25,898 nt of DNA, from IMG/VR virus record IMGVR_UViG_3300030333_002846, positions 1-25,898 of that record. One strand, 5' to 3'. Both the position numbers and the translations under genes were made by a program. Source of the stretch: a virus. A model generated the notes under the pieces. The model had not been told where the DNA came from. It saw only the letters and a program-made list of their open reading frames with translations, and searched no databases. How positions within the stretch are numbered: the stretch's first letter is position 1; the number at the start of each line of letters is the position of its first letter. This document shows, piece after piece, positions 12,762 to 20,964 of the stretch.

Positions 12762-15700
12762 AGATATAAGACTACCATTATGTTTTATATCCCCTCCGGC
12801 TTCTATATCACCAGTTGTATATAAATCAGCATCAATACTTCCTAAGCCTGCGTTAGACATGTAAACTCTAGCGGTTCCCCCAAACGAAAATCCTAGTTGA
12901 TTAGCACTACTTCGGTACATTCCGGTGTCTGGGTCGGCTACAAAAGAAAATCCCGGAGTAGAATTGTTTCCTTCTTCTCCTAAAATACTTGTAGCATTAA
13001 TACTAGCTCTGTGAGTACTTCCTGTATAAAAAGATATTGTATTAGTGCTTCTGGTAATATATTCGGTAGTAGCACCATTCCAAGTAAAACCCCCTCGAGT
13101 ATATATATAATCTGTCCCATGGGTAAGAGATAGCCCGTTTCCAGATAAAGTCATATGTTGAGTTCCACCAACTGAAAAGTCCATAGCAGATGTGGAGTTA
13201 TCTTCTTGATAAAGTCCTGTCTGAGTTTGATTTGCAAAGGCTAATGATGGGTCTCCAGCACTTCCATCTGCTAAATCTATAGTACTAATACTACCACCTG
13301 TAGATACTGCTGCAGCTGTACCTGATGTATTTACTACATATAGAACACCTCCAGACATGTATATTGAACCTGCTTCAGACCCATTTGTGTTCCAATTTAT
13401 AGCGCTAAGGTCTGTAGTATCGCTATGTAATTCTAAATGAGTATTCAGAATTTGTATATTAGCTTTATTATTACCTGTACTCTCGTCATCACCAAAAGCA
13501 GAAAAAGCTTGACCTATATTTGTCCCTATATTTAAAGTTTGCGCATAAGAAAATACATTTGAACTACTTATAGATGGGGTGTAAAAAGCTAACCCAAAAT
13601 TACCTGTATCAAATTCAAGGGGTTTTATCTTACCCGCTCTAAAATTACCCAATATATTAGCGCCACTTGAATGCTCCGCCCCAGCTTTTCTTGAAACATT
13701 AAATGACGTTGTACTATTTTTAGAAACGATTTTTATAATTTCATCGTCAATTAACACTGTTTGACCTAACCAAAAACCTCTTTCACCAGACGCATTACCA
13801 TCGTTTGTAACGGTTACTTCTGTCTCTGTTTTATCTAAATCCTCGTTTAAATTACCTAATAAATCTACATTAGCGTCAGTAGTAAAATTCAATTCTCCAT
13901 TAGGAACTATTTCACTAAAAGGTATTTGGTCAATTGCTTCTGGGCCTTTTACATAGCTCTGCATTATAACTTTTGCATATTCACCATGTGTTGTATTAAT
14001 GTCTATGGTTACAGTGGCTAAGGTTATTATTTCTGACTGATAGTAATGTTTAATGTTTTGTTCGTAAAGCGCTTTTGACGCTACCTTTAACACAGAATTA
14101 CCTACTGTATAGTAAACTACAAAAGTTCCCCCGGCAGTTAAACTCGAAACGGAACCTCCAGTTATTTTATATGTTTTACCTTTATATCCTAAATTACCGC
14201 CCTTCCATTTTATTGCTTGTATACCTGTAGACCTTATCTTAAACCCTAAAGTAAGAGGTTCTACTTTTGATGGTAGCCCGCCACCCCCTGCACCTGTACC
14301 TCCCTTAGCTGCTGCTAAGTTTTTATAACCAATTCCTCTTTTTTGGTCTTGCATACCCACAACATTATAAGTAGCCAGTTGAACTCCATCATCCTCAGAG
14401 TAGTCTATTTTAGTTACAGTAAATACTGTGTCTACGTTTACCAAATCGTTTTTTATTTTTATCAAATCTCCGGCTCGTACTTCAACATCAAATCTAACCT
14501 TGTCTGAAGCTGAAATCCCACTGCCACTACTCCACTTAACTCGAACATCTCTATCGGTCTCAGTCACACCAATTGCGTCTACATAACCATATACTCCTGT
14601 TAAATTATCGTTTGAATCAAGTTGATTTACAGTAGTTCCTATTTTTATTCCTTCTGTTATAGGGTTTGTACTACCGCTTAAGTTTAATATTTGAGTTGAA
14701 GTTCCAGATAAAGACTGAATGGTATCAAAAAAATGGTATCTTGGTGGTCTATAGGTAGCTACCCACCCCCTAATAGTTTCTTGAGAACTTCTTTGTAATA
14801 TACCAAAAACTTTTTCTCTAATTATAGTAGGAGATAATATTCCTTTGGTCCACTGATAATTTCCTAATCTAATAAACCCAAAAGAATTTTGTGGGGTGTA
14901 CGATAAGGTCATAGTGCTACCTGAAACGTCCCCAACCCAAGTTTTACTTGAGCCCCCTACTTTCCAGTATTCATCAAAATTTTCATCTGCGTTACCTGAA
15001 ATAATGTGCTCATCTATATGAGACAGCAAAATACCAGTAGAAGATATGTTTTGATAGGTTCCTGATGATTGAGTTGCTTCTTTACCAACATATTGTATTC
15101 TAGCTACGTGGTAGGCAAGAACATGTGCATCATTATCGTGAGTAGTAGCTGTTGTACCATTTTGACCCCTTTCGACACCTATATTATTTGCATGGTCTAA
15201 AGAAGTGATTTTCATAACTTCCGGGTTTGAACCATCATCTACTAAAATGTATTGCCCTACATAAAATCCTGCGGTTCTAGCATCTGAATCTACTGATATA
15301 GTGGTAGCAGCCGCATCGGTTATTGCAGCATTTAATTGCTTTAATCTTACATTTAAGTGTTCGGCACTTTCATTATTAGTACCGGGTGATGTATCAACAA
15401 AACCATGTTCATTTAATTCAGTTCCGTCTATCAAGCACATCCCGCCGGGAGTAATAGTTCCCGATGTACCATTAAAAACAAATGCTTTATCAAGGTCCCC
15501 CGTGTTTACTATAGTTGTAGCTTCAACATACATAAAAGTAGCGGTTTTTTCTACTGGGACAGCAGCTTCCCCGTCTTCTGCGTTTTCAGTAGGACTAACA
15601 GGTTCAAAAAATGTAATTTTAGCACCTGTAAAAATTTCACTTGATGGTCTACCTAAATCATACGTAGTCATCGGAATTAATCTACCAGTTTCTGAGAATG

Positions 15701-17006
15701 ACCCCGAAGCTGTCGTGGCTACGGATGGGAAATATATGCTTAACCCTTGGTCAAATGTACCATCACTAGGGGTTGCACTTCCCCCATAAGTAGCTGCTGT
15801 TGTTGGAAATGTCCCATTCTTAAAATAATTAAAAAAAGCTTTAGGGATTTCATTATTTGCTGTAGCATCTAAAAAATTAGGTGATGCATAATAACTATAC
15901 CCAGATGTTCTTTCATCTGTTGCAGTACCATTGTGGGGGTCTTCAACGGCTAAATTTTGTACAATAGTCAAAAGAGATTTAGCGTCGTCAGTATCTACTA
16001 GCAAATAACCGTTCTTGCCATCAGGGCTGTATTTAACTACAGAATCTTGAAATCTAGCATCAGTAGATGCTGCTGTATTACTAGTTACCTCAATATTGTC
16101 ACTATTGCGCACAACTAAAGATTTAATAATACCACCCCTAGAGTTTGGGGGTGTACTGTTTGTCCCTCTAATAACTGTAATTTCATCCCCTACGGCAAAA
16201 GCATATCTTGTGGCCGGGTCATCTGCTGAATAACCGGCTGAAAAAGATGCCGTTGCTCGAGTAACAGTCAACACTGGGCCTGTAGCACTTCCACCAACAC
16301 CAGTTATAGTCATTTGTTCACTTTGGTCTGAACTGTTAGTTATTTGTATAATGTCTGTTTTTTTAAACCCAGTTCTATTTTCAACATTTACAGTGGTATC
16401 TCCTGAACCACTACCTAAAGCGGTCCTAACTGTAGTTGATGGAGCCCCAATTGTTCCTTTATCTGTGTGTACTTCCGTTGCCGCCCTATCGTAATGTTGA
16501 TAAAAACGGTCGTGTACACCCGGTATAAAATAACCTAAGTGACCTACAGTAGTTTTATCTTGAATTTCTTTTAGCATGTCATGGCAAGAAAGAACTAAAA
16601 CATTACCATGTCTTGCATCATAAGTTTCTTGAATTGTATAAACTATTCCATAAAAATAAGGTTGGTTCGTTTGACCATCCATAATTCTAATTTTTGAAAA
16701 TTGTGTTACACTACCTGACCAAGGCCCTTGAGCTCCAGCGGTAGCAGGATTCCCAACCATTGGTTTAGCTGGACGATTTTTTATTGTAATGGTAGCTTGC
16801 TTAGGTTCATGTATTACATCTTTTATACTAATCGAAACAACCGCTGTATTGGCTGTTGTAGAGTATACATATGCTCCTGATGAAAAGGTTGTCTCTCTAA
16901 AATCTACCCATCTAGCGCTTCCCGTAACATCGGAATTTGCAATGGCCGCTGCTCCACTAACAGACTCATAATAAGCAACTATGGCTCTTTGGTTTCTTGA
17001 TGACAT
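12489..17006 (-). CDS. Tail hub-fibre fusion with C-terminal S74 chaperone
   Basis: This 1505-residue protein probably forms the tail tip and binds the host. Residues 1 to about 890 look like a baseplate hub: IKDVIHEPKQATITIKNRPA, then FSKIRIMDGQTNQPYFYGIV and VLVLSCHDMLKEIQ (gp27/late-control-D-like style), ending near AGDLIKIKNDLV. Similar beta-modules occur at about 196-280, 562-640 and 1055-1125. A Gly-rich linker (901-913) precedes a fibre region with two copies of a DTGMY/FSFGGT-type repeat (about 1250-1292 and 1350-1389). Residues 1415-1505 are the intramolecular chaperone of the Peptidase_S74 family (SSDLSLKTNI, HLGLIAQDVKKLLP, LRYEELTAILIKSVQEL, terminal coiled coil), which trimerises the fibre and then cuts itself off. 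AAGGAG supports ATG 17006. Confidence 0.88.
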   Translation of the reverse strand: MSSRNQRAIVAYYESVSGAAAIANSDVTGSARWVDFRETTFSSGAYVYSTTANTAVVSISIKDVIHEPKQATITIKNRPAKPMVGNPATAGAQGPWSGSVTQFSKIRIMDGQTNQPYFYGIVYTIQETYDARHGNVLVLSCHDMLKEIQDKTTVGHLGYFIPGVHDRFYQHYDRAATEVHTDKGTIGAPSTTVRTALGSGSGDTTVNVENRTGFKKTDIIQITNSSDQSEQMTITGVGGSATGPVLTVTRATASFSAGYSADDPATRYAFAVGDEITVIRGTNSTPPNSRGGIIKSLVVRNSDNIEVTSNTAASTDARFQDSVVKYSPDGKNGYLLVDTDDAKSLLTIVQNLAVEDPHNGTATDERTSGYSYYASPNFLDATANNEIPKAFFNYFKNGTFPTTAATYGGSATPSDGTFDQGLSIYFPSVATTASGSFSETGRLIPMTTYDLGRPSSEIFTGAKITFFEPVSPTENAEDGEAAVPVEKTATFMYVEATTIVNTGDLDKAFVFNGTSGTITPGGMCLIDGTELNEHGFVDTSPGTNNESAEHLNVRLKQLNAAITDAAATTISVDSDARTAGFYVGQYILVDDGSNPEVMKITSLDHANNIGVERGQNGTTATTHDNDAHVLAYHVARIQYVGKEATQSSGTYQNISSTGILLSHIDEHIISGNADENFDEYWKVGGSSKTWVGDVSGSTMTLSYTPQNSFGFIRLGNYQWTKGILSPTIIREKVFGILQRSSQETIRGWVATYRPPRYHFFDTIQSLSGTSTQILNLSGSTNPITEGIKIGTTVNQLDSNDNLTGVYGYVDAIGVTETDRDVRVKWSSGSGISASDKVRFDVEVRAGDLIKIKNDLVNVDTVFTVTKIDYSEDDGVQLATYNVVGMQDQKRGIGYKNLAAAKGGTGAGGGGLPSKVEPLTLGFKIRSTGIQAIKWKGGNLGYKGKTYKITGGSVSSLTAGGTFVVYYTVGNSVLKVASKALYEQNIKHYYQSEIITLATVTIDINTTHGEYAKVIMQSYVKGPEAIDQIPFSEIVPNGELNFTTDANVDLLGNLNEDLDKTETEVTVTNDGNASGERGFWLGQTVLIDDEIIKIVSKNSTTSFNVSRKAGAEHSSGANILGNFRAGKIKPLEFDTGNFGLAFYTPSISSSNVFSYAQTLNIGTNIGQAFSAFGDDESTGNNKANIQILNTHLELHSDTTDLSAINWNTNGSEAGSIYMSGGVLYVVNTSGTAAAVSTGGSISTIDLADGSAGDPSLAFANQTQTGLYQEDNSTSAMDFSVGGTQHMTLSGNGLSLTHGTDYIYTRGGFTWNGATTEYITRSTNTISFYTGSTHRASINATSILGEEGNNSTPGFSFVADPDTGMYRSSANQLGFSFGGTARVYMSNAGLGSIDADLYTTGDIEAGGDIKHNGSLISSDLSLKTNINDSSYGLAVINKLKPKKYIAKYDNKIHLGLIAQDVKKLLPDLDIASGKEGSLALRYEELTAILIKSVQELKKEIDELKENK
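12840..13259 (-). repeat. Fibre repeat, two copies in the hub-fibre protein
   Basis: Residues about 1250-1292 (13131-13259) and 1350-1389 (12840-12959) share the pattern P-x-(L/F)-x-F-x(4)-T-G-(L/M)-Y-x(n)-F-S-x-G-G-T-x(3)-M-x-L/N-x-x-G-L. This kind of repeat is common just ahead of S74 domains in phage fibres and probably forms a trimeric beta shaft. About 55 residues of non-repeat sequence separate the copies. Confidence 0.7.
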
Positions 17007-17016
17007 TATTTACTCC

Positions 17017-17592
17017 TTATGGGAACGCTATTACATCTGCGGTTAAGGAACCTCTTCTAAACTTAGCCACAAACTGTATAGTAAAATTCCACCTGTCTTC
17101 CATTGCAGGCGCTAATGCAAATTGAAATTGTTGTACTCCTACAGAATATATACCACCTCCTGTAGACAACCCAGAACCAGTTCCGGTAGCTTTTGCTTTT
17201 GTGGCATCACCTATTTCAATTTGTAAATCATTACCTGAATCTGTTGTCAAAGTAGTAAGTTTTTCTTCTAAATAATTTTTATACGGAATGTAATAAACTT
17301 TACTGTTAGTACCTCCGCTGCCATCTGGTCCTACAACCGTTTCGTTAGCCATACCCCAAAAGTTAGACGTAGTGTTCGATGTATCACCGCCAATAGTGTC
17401 AATTATACCCGACACGGTTATTGTTGGTCTTGTTGCACCTAAATCAAAAATTTCAGGTTCAGAATAAGGAATAGCAATATGGATAGGAGTTCTTGCAAAG
17501 GCTTGAGTAAATTGGTCAACCTTTAACAATAATCTCCACGAAGCATCATTATGTGTGTTGTCCCTTAAGAAAACATTTAAGTTTGCATCCAT
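17017..17592 (-). CDS. Tail protein in the distal-tail position
   Basis: A 191-residue virion protein without a recognised family. The N-terminal part (SWRLLLKVDQFTQAFA, IPYSEPEIFDLG, RPTITVSGIID) and the C-terminal part (YSVGVQQFQFALAPAMEDRW, FTIQFVAKFRRG) are beta-rich, with a Gly/Thr-rich loop near 132-148. It lies between the tape-measure-like gene and the hub-fibre gene, where siphophages encode the distal tail protein, so that role is the best guess by position. AGAGG stands 8 bases before ATG 17592, just after an AT-only inverted repeat. Confidence 0.65.
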   Translation of the reverse strand: MDANLNVFLRDNTHNDASWRLLLKVDQFTQAFARTPIHIAIPYSEPEIFDLGATRPTITVSGIIDTIGGDTSNTTSNFWGMANETVVGPDGSGGTNSKVYYIPYKNYLEEKLTTLTTDSGNDLQIEIGDATKAKATGTGSGLSTGGGIYSVGVQQFQFALAPAMEDRWNFTIQFVAKFRRGSLTADVIAFP

Positions 17593-17604
17593 TTATATTG
17601 CCTC

Positions 17605-17629
17605 TTATTAATTGTTTTTATATTAATAA
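17605..17629 (-). repeat. Perfect 8-base AT inverted repeat before the tail gene
   Basis: TTATTAAT and ATTAATAA flank a 9-base loop in the 46-base gap between the tape-measure stop and the next start. In RNA it would be a weak hairpin abutting the AGAGG ribosome site; in DNA it could be an operator. It contains no G or C in the stem and no following U-run, so it is not a convincing terminator. Confidence 0.45.
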
Positions 17630-17638
17630 CTTTCATCT

Positions 17639-18400
17639 TTATTCCCAACCTAACATTCCTAAGTTTTCATTTGTGTGGCTGAACGCAGTCCAATACGAAT
17701 CTCTTCGGGATATATTTACTGCCCGGTCTTGCGGAAACATATTAAAAACATCTTCTTGGGTTTGAGGATTTGCTCCTATAGCTGCTGCCGCGACTGCTAA
17801 ACTTGCCCCACCTGTTGCAGGCGCTAGGGCTACACCGGCTGCTATCGTCAAAGGTCTATTAGTAATTATGGCCTTTAATATAGCACCCCATGGAACCTCA
17901 CTTATTCCTTTTTTTATAACGGCTGCCAAAAAGTTCATAGTATCCCCTTTGTTATTAAACCAAGCGTTCTCTAACCACTCGGCAGCAGCTTCTGCTTTTT
18001 CTTGTATTAAGGGTATCCAACTAACCATACGTCTAATTACTCTTACAAAAATAGGCATAAAGGGAGCTAACATAACATCAACCATAGCTCCTAAAATTTG
18101 AAATATAGTACCTAATGTACCTGTAAATATCTGGGATTGTTTTAAAATTGATGCAATGCTAAATTGAATACCGAAAGTACCTCCAATAGCTTTAGTCATT
18201 TTACTTAAGAACCCTATTGTTTTCTTAGGTCCTTGAATAATAGATGATTCTAAAACTCTTTTTTTAGCTTCGCTTATAGCCGCTCGAGCTCCTCCAGCCT
18301 CTTCTATAGCTTGTTGAGCGGCACCAATAGAAACCTGAGCGCCTGCTATTATGCTCATTATTAAATCTTCTATAGATGTTCTTTGTCTAGCTGTTACCAT
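17639..18400 (-). CDS. Short tape-measure-like tail protein
   Basis: It is the best candidate for the tail-length ruler. The 253-residue protein is helical and hydrophobic in the middle: SKMTKAIGGTFGIQFSIASI (residues about 66-85), then TLGTIFQILGAMVDVMLAPF and FVRVIRRMVSW, a pattern seen in the C-terminal part of tape-measure proteins that contacts membranes. Residues 178-211 (AIITNRPLTIAAGVALAPAT onward) are another Ala-rich hydrophobic stretch. It directly follows the frameshifted chaperone pair, as tape measures nearly always do. It is much shorter than most siphophage tape measures, implying a short tail or a divided function. AAAGG precedes ATG 18400. Confidence 0.72.
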   Translation of the reverse strand: MVTARQRTSIEDLIMSIIAGAQVSIGAAQQAIEEAGGARAAISEAKKRVLESSIIQGPKKTIGFLSKMTKAIGGTFGIQFSIASILKQSQIFTGTLGTIFQILGAMVDVMLAPFMPIFVRVIRRMVSWIPLIQEKAEAAAEWLENAWFNNKGDTMNFLAAVIKKGISEVPWGAILKAIITNRPLTIAAGVALAPATGGASLAVAAAAIGANPQTQEDVFNMFPQDRAVNISRRDSYWTAFSHTNENLGMLGWE

Positions 18401-18411
18401 ATTATTACCTT

Positions 18412-19013
18412 TTAAAATTTACCTAATGTTGTTTGACTCATTTGTCTTAATTCTTGTTCATGCTGTATATCTTGAAAAACTGACTCAAAAGACATTATCA
18501 TGTAAATTTCTGTTTCAGTTAACTCGTGTATTGCCTCCCATGAAATACCTATTTTTAATAACCTTAATATTGTAGCCCAATGAGTAAAAACTAATCTTTC
18601 ATCAGCATTTACTTTATTATTATCTACTAAAAATAATTTTATCCTTTTTTTATTTCATCAGGCGAAATACCTCCTTCATCAGACCCAAAAGCTGTTGGAA
18701 CCAATGATTCTAATGCTTTTCCTAATCTTTCATCAATTGATAGCAAAAATGCTTCTGTTGTAGCTCCCCAAGGTGCTTCAACTATCATTTGTTTTAAACA
18801 TTCTCTAATGTATAAATCCCCATCAAACGACTGTTCTCCTCCGCCACCTACCTTTAAACATTTAGAAACTAGTTGATTTCTTTTTACCCACGATAATTGT
18901 TTTACCGTAACCTCAAAAGAATCGCCAGTTTCATCTATAGTTAATGTATGTGTTTGTAAATCGGACTTTACTTGATATTTTGAATAATCAAAATTTTTAC
19001 TTTGCTTTCCCAT
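18412..19013 (-). CDS. Tail assembly chaperone long form, made by -1 frameshift
   Basis: Slipping by -1 at the A7 run (18645-18651) lets ribosomes bypass TAA 18639-18641 and add 77 residues, giving about 200. The added part reads RIKLFLVDNNKVNADERLVF, then THWATILRLLKIGISWEAIH, then ELTETEIYMIMSFESVFQDI and a polar helix ending in GKF, with stop TAA at 18412-18414. This matches the gpG/gpGT scheme of lambda-like phages, where the long form recruits the tail tube subunit to the tape measure. The extension has no start codon or ribosome site of its own that I can find, and it fills the gap before the tape-measure gene exactly. Confidence 0.82.
18639..19013 (-). CDS. Tail assembly chaperone, short form (gpG-like)
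   Basis: This 124-residue cytoplasmic chaperone of tail assembly is not expected in the virion. It begins MGKQSKNFDYSKYQVKSDLQ, has a beta-rich N-terminus (TLTIDETGDSFEVTVKQLSW) and a helical C-terminal half with VKRNQLVSKCLKVGG and EAFLLSIDERLGKALESL. Such two-part proteins stand between major tail protein and tape measure in siphophages and myophages. It ends in ISPDEIKKG before TAA. GGAG precedes ATG 19013. The call rests on gene order, fold pattern and the frameshift signal at its end. Confidence 0.8.
   Translation of the reverse strand: MGKQSKNFDYSKYQVKSDLQTHTLTIDETGDSFEVTVKQLSWVKRNQLVSKCLKVGGGGEQSFDGDLYIRECLKQMIVEAPWGATTEAFLLSIDERLGKALESLVPTAFGSDEGGISPDEIKKG
18645..18676 (-). other. 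-1 ribosomal frameshift signal
   Basis: On the minus strand the heptamer A AAA AAA (18651-18645) stands in the correct register (ATA AAA AAA GGA TAA). The zero-frame stop follows one codon later. An AAGGAGGT (18676-18669), fully complementary to the 16S rRNA tail, lies 17 bases upstream; internal Shine-Dalgarno sites stimulate -1 shifts in dnaX, though there at about 10 bases. I see no strong downstream hairpin. Confidence 0.75.
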
Positions 19014-19033
19014 TATTACTCCTTCTTTATTTT

Positions 19034-20917
19034 TTATGGGTATACCCCCACGCCATCTTCTATTAATATTCTAAGCGACCTGAATGTCATGTCAAGTTCT
19101 ACTTCTAAAGCGCTTTCACCTCCTATACCGTGATTAGCGCTTAATATAAATAATCCTTGTTTATTTAGTTGATTGGTTGGAACTGTTGTGGTTGTTGTCC
19201 CCTGCATTCCATTTGAACTATCCGAGCTAGATGTCGGAATGTCTATTCTTATAAAATCGTTTGTACCTCTTTCAAATATTAAACTCGCTGCAAAACCTAT
19301 TTTATTCGCATTGTCACCACCAAAATCACCTTCTAATAGAAGTTGTTTGAAAAATTCAAGACCTCCTGTTTCAGCTGTTGAACTTGCTGCTACAGAGTCC
19401 GGTAATACAATAGTAGCTGACATTGAGTACTCTCTAGCACCCTCTCTAATTTCGTAGGGGCCTCTAGCTCTTTTTCCTTGTTGACTAATATAATATCTTG
19501 GTTCTTCTCCATTTGATACAGATATAGCAAAACTTCTAATTTTTGCTACTTCTATTCCGGCTGTATTGCCTGCATGGTGCAACATTTTTATGGTGCCTTG
19601 TGAAAAATAATATGGCGCTGTACTTGGGTATCCAGTACCATCGTTGTTACCATTACCATTGTGATAAGGCTCACCTACATCAGTTTGTGTAATAGACTGC
19701 ATCAAAGAAAATCTTGGCATACTTGCTGTTGGGTTAGCTCCATAGTATAAGTCTCCAGATTGTGGAGCATTTGAACTACCGGTTCCTTGTTGCAAAGAAC
19801 TGTTTTGATTGTGTACCATGTTCATAAAGTTTACACTATCCCATGACATAGATAACATACCACCTTCTTCTGCAGATAAGGTAGCAGAGCCTATCATACC
19901 ACCTAAATATCTTCTATCAAAGTTATTAGCAGCTGTTTCTCCACTGTCTTTCATATGTACATGCCAAGAAACAGTAGATAAGTCATTTTCTTCAACTATT
20001 TCATGTATATAATATGCGCTTGAAGCTACTTCTGCCACTAAATCGTTTTCTGCGTGGTCAAAACTTAATGGGTAATTTAATTTAATGTAAGCCCCAGTTC
20101 CAGTCGTACTACCAGAGTTTGGTAATCCTACAACTCTGCGAACCTCACTTGTTTTTGTTGTGTTGTTTGTATTAGCAGCATCATATATACAAATATAATC
20201 TCCCGCCACAAGATTGTGGTTACCCCCTCCGTCCATCTGAATTGTGATAAACGTATCACCTTTTTTTGCGCCTCCCGCAGGTAGGTCCATAGAAGCTGAA
20301 CCAGAAGTAGAAGAAGGAACAGTTGTTACTTTACCGAAAGGGAACCTAAGAGGCCAGCCATTTATTAATGTAATTCCACTTACAGCACCATTTAAAGTTT
20401 GTTGGCCTGAATAAGCAATGTTCCAGTTTCTTTTACTCTCTGTCCCCAAAAACCTTCTACCCTCAATACTCATTTCTGGGTCTGGGGTATTTACTGATTC
20501 ATAAACTCCGGGAAGAAATGTTATATATTTAGAGTCATCATTATCACTTGCTGCAGAAATTTCTTTCACATCAGCGGTTGCTCCATACGCAAATTGTAAT
20601 GGCCTGTCTAAAAGAACTGTTATAGTATTTCCCGGGTCTGTGCCTACTTGTTGAGTTCCTGATAATTTTTCTATCCGCCTTGCTTCCCACTCAATTCTAT
20701 TAGTTGCACTATAAGCACCAATTCTTATCATATCCCCTTCCACAAAAGCTGCTGATGCAATGGTATTAATCGTAATACTTCGGTCACCTATGTTTGCAGC
20801 TGCTTGTAGTTCTGCTGTCGCGGTTGCAGTGGTCCCAAGCATCATTTCAGCGTCAGCGCCTTGAACGGTTTCTGCTGCAAAGGTAAGTTGTGCTTGGTCG
20901 CTTCTATATATTGCCAT
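19034..20917 (-). CDS. Major tail (tube) protein with inserted beta-modules
   Basis: This probably forms the tail tube. Characteristic tube features are QTLNGAVSGITLINGWPLRF (residues 172-191), FDRRYLGGMIGSATLSAEEG (333-352) with GGMLSMSWDSVNF, and a second half with IRSFAISVSNGEEPRYY, REGAREYSMSATIVLPDS and LEVELDMTFRSLRI. It is followed by the frameshifted chaperone and tape measure, the standard order. At 627 residues it is unusually long. Two beta-modules (about 36-118 and 210-298) account for some of this, and the second interrupts the tube core. GGAG stands 9 bases before ATG 20917, and an AT dyad element lies farther upstream. Confidence 0.82.
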   Translation of the reverse strand: MAIYRSDQAQLTFAAETVQGADAEMMLGTTATATAELQAAANIGDRSITINTIASAAFVEGDMIRIGAYSATNRIEWEARRIEKLSGTQQVGTDPGNTITVLLDRPLQFAYGATADVKEISAASDNDDSKYITFLPGVYESVNTPDPEMSIEGRRFLGTESKRNWNIAYSGQQTLNGAVSGITLINGWPLRFPFGKVTTVPSSTSGSASMDLPAGGAKKGDTFITIQMDGGGNHNLVAGDYICIYDAANTNNTTKTSEVRRVVGLPNSGSTTGTGAYIKLNYPLSFDHAENDLVAEVASSAYYIHEIVEENDLSTVSWHVHMKDSGETAANNFDRRYLGGMIGSATLSAEEGGMLSMSWDSVNFMNMVHNQNSSLQQGTGSSNAPQSGDLYYGANPTASMPRFSLMQSITQTDVGEPYHNGNGNNDGTGYPSTAPYYFSQGTIKMLHHAGNTAGIEVAKIRSFAISVSNGEEPRYYISQQGKRARGPYEIREGAREYSMSATIVLPDSVAASSTAETGGLEFFKQLLLEGDFGGDNANKIGFAASLIFERGTNDFIRIDIPTSSSDSSNGMQGTTTTTVPTNQLNKQGLFILSANHGIGGESALEVELDMTFRSLRILIEDGVGVYP

Positions 20918-20938
20918 GTTTAATTACTCCATATTTTA

Positions 20939-20962
20939 TGTAGCATATTATATTATACTACA
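20939..20962 (-). promoter_or_regulatory. AT-rich dyad with TATAAT, upstream of the major tail gene
   Basis: The 24 bases from TGTAG to CTACA are symmetric at 20 of 24 positions. On the minus strand they include TAGTATAATATAATAT (20945-20960), identical to the element at 24930-24945. It contains overlapping TATAAT sequences that could act as a -10, followed by a leader of about 28 bases with a ribosome site. No good -35 is seen, so a phage-specific promoter or operator is possible. Confidence 0.5.
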
Positions 20963-20964
20963 AA

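Noticed and set aside
15301-15789. 162-codon open frame on the plus strand
   Set aside because: It is antisense to the hub-fibre gene, has a composition typical of a shadow frame, and the minus-strand protein has clear domains. Other plus-strand frames, such as 10565-10924, 337-603 and 25092-25475, are rejected for the same reason.
17605-17629. Rho-independent terminator after the tape-measure gene
   Set aside because: The stem has only A-T pairs and no U-run follows it, so it would not terminate efficiently.
18657-18676. AAGGAGGT followed by an ATG as a start for a separate downstream gene
   Set aside because: The ATG at 18659-18657 reads ATG AAA TAA and stops after two codons, and it is not in the frame of the chaperone extension. 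The site is better explained as a frameshift stimulator or simply as coding sequence.
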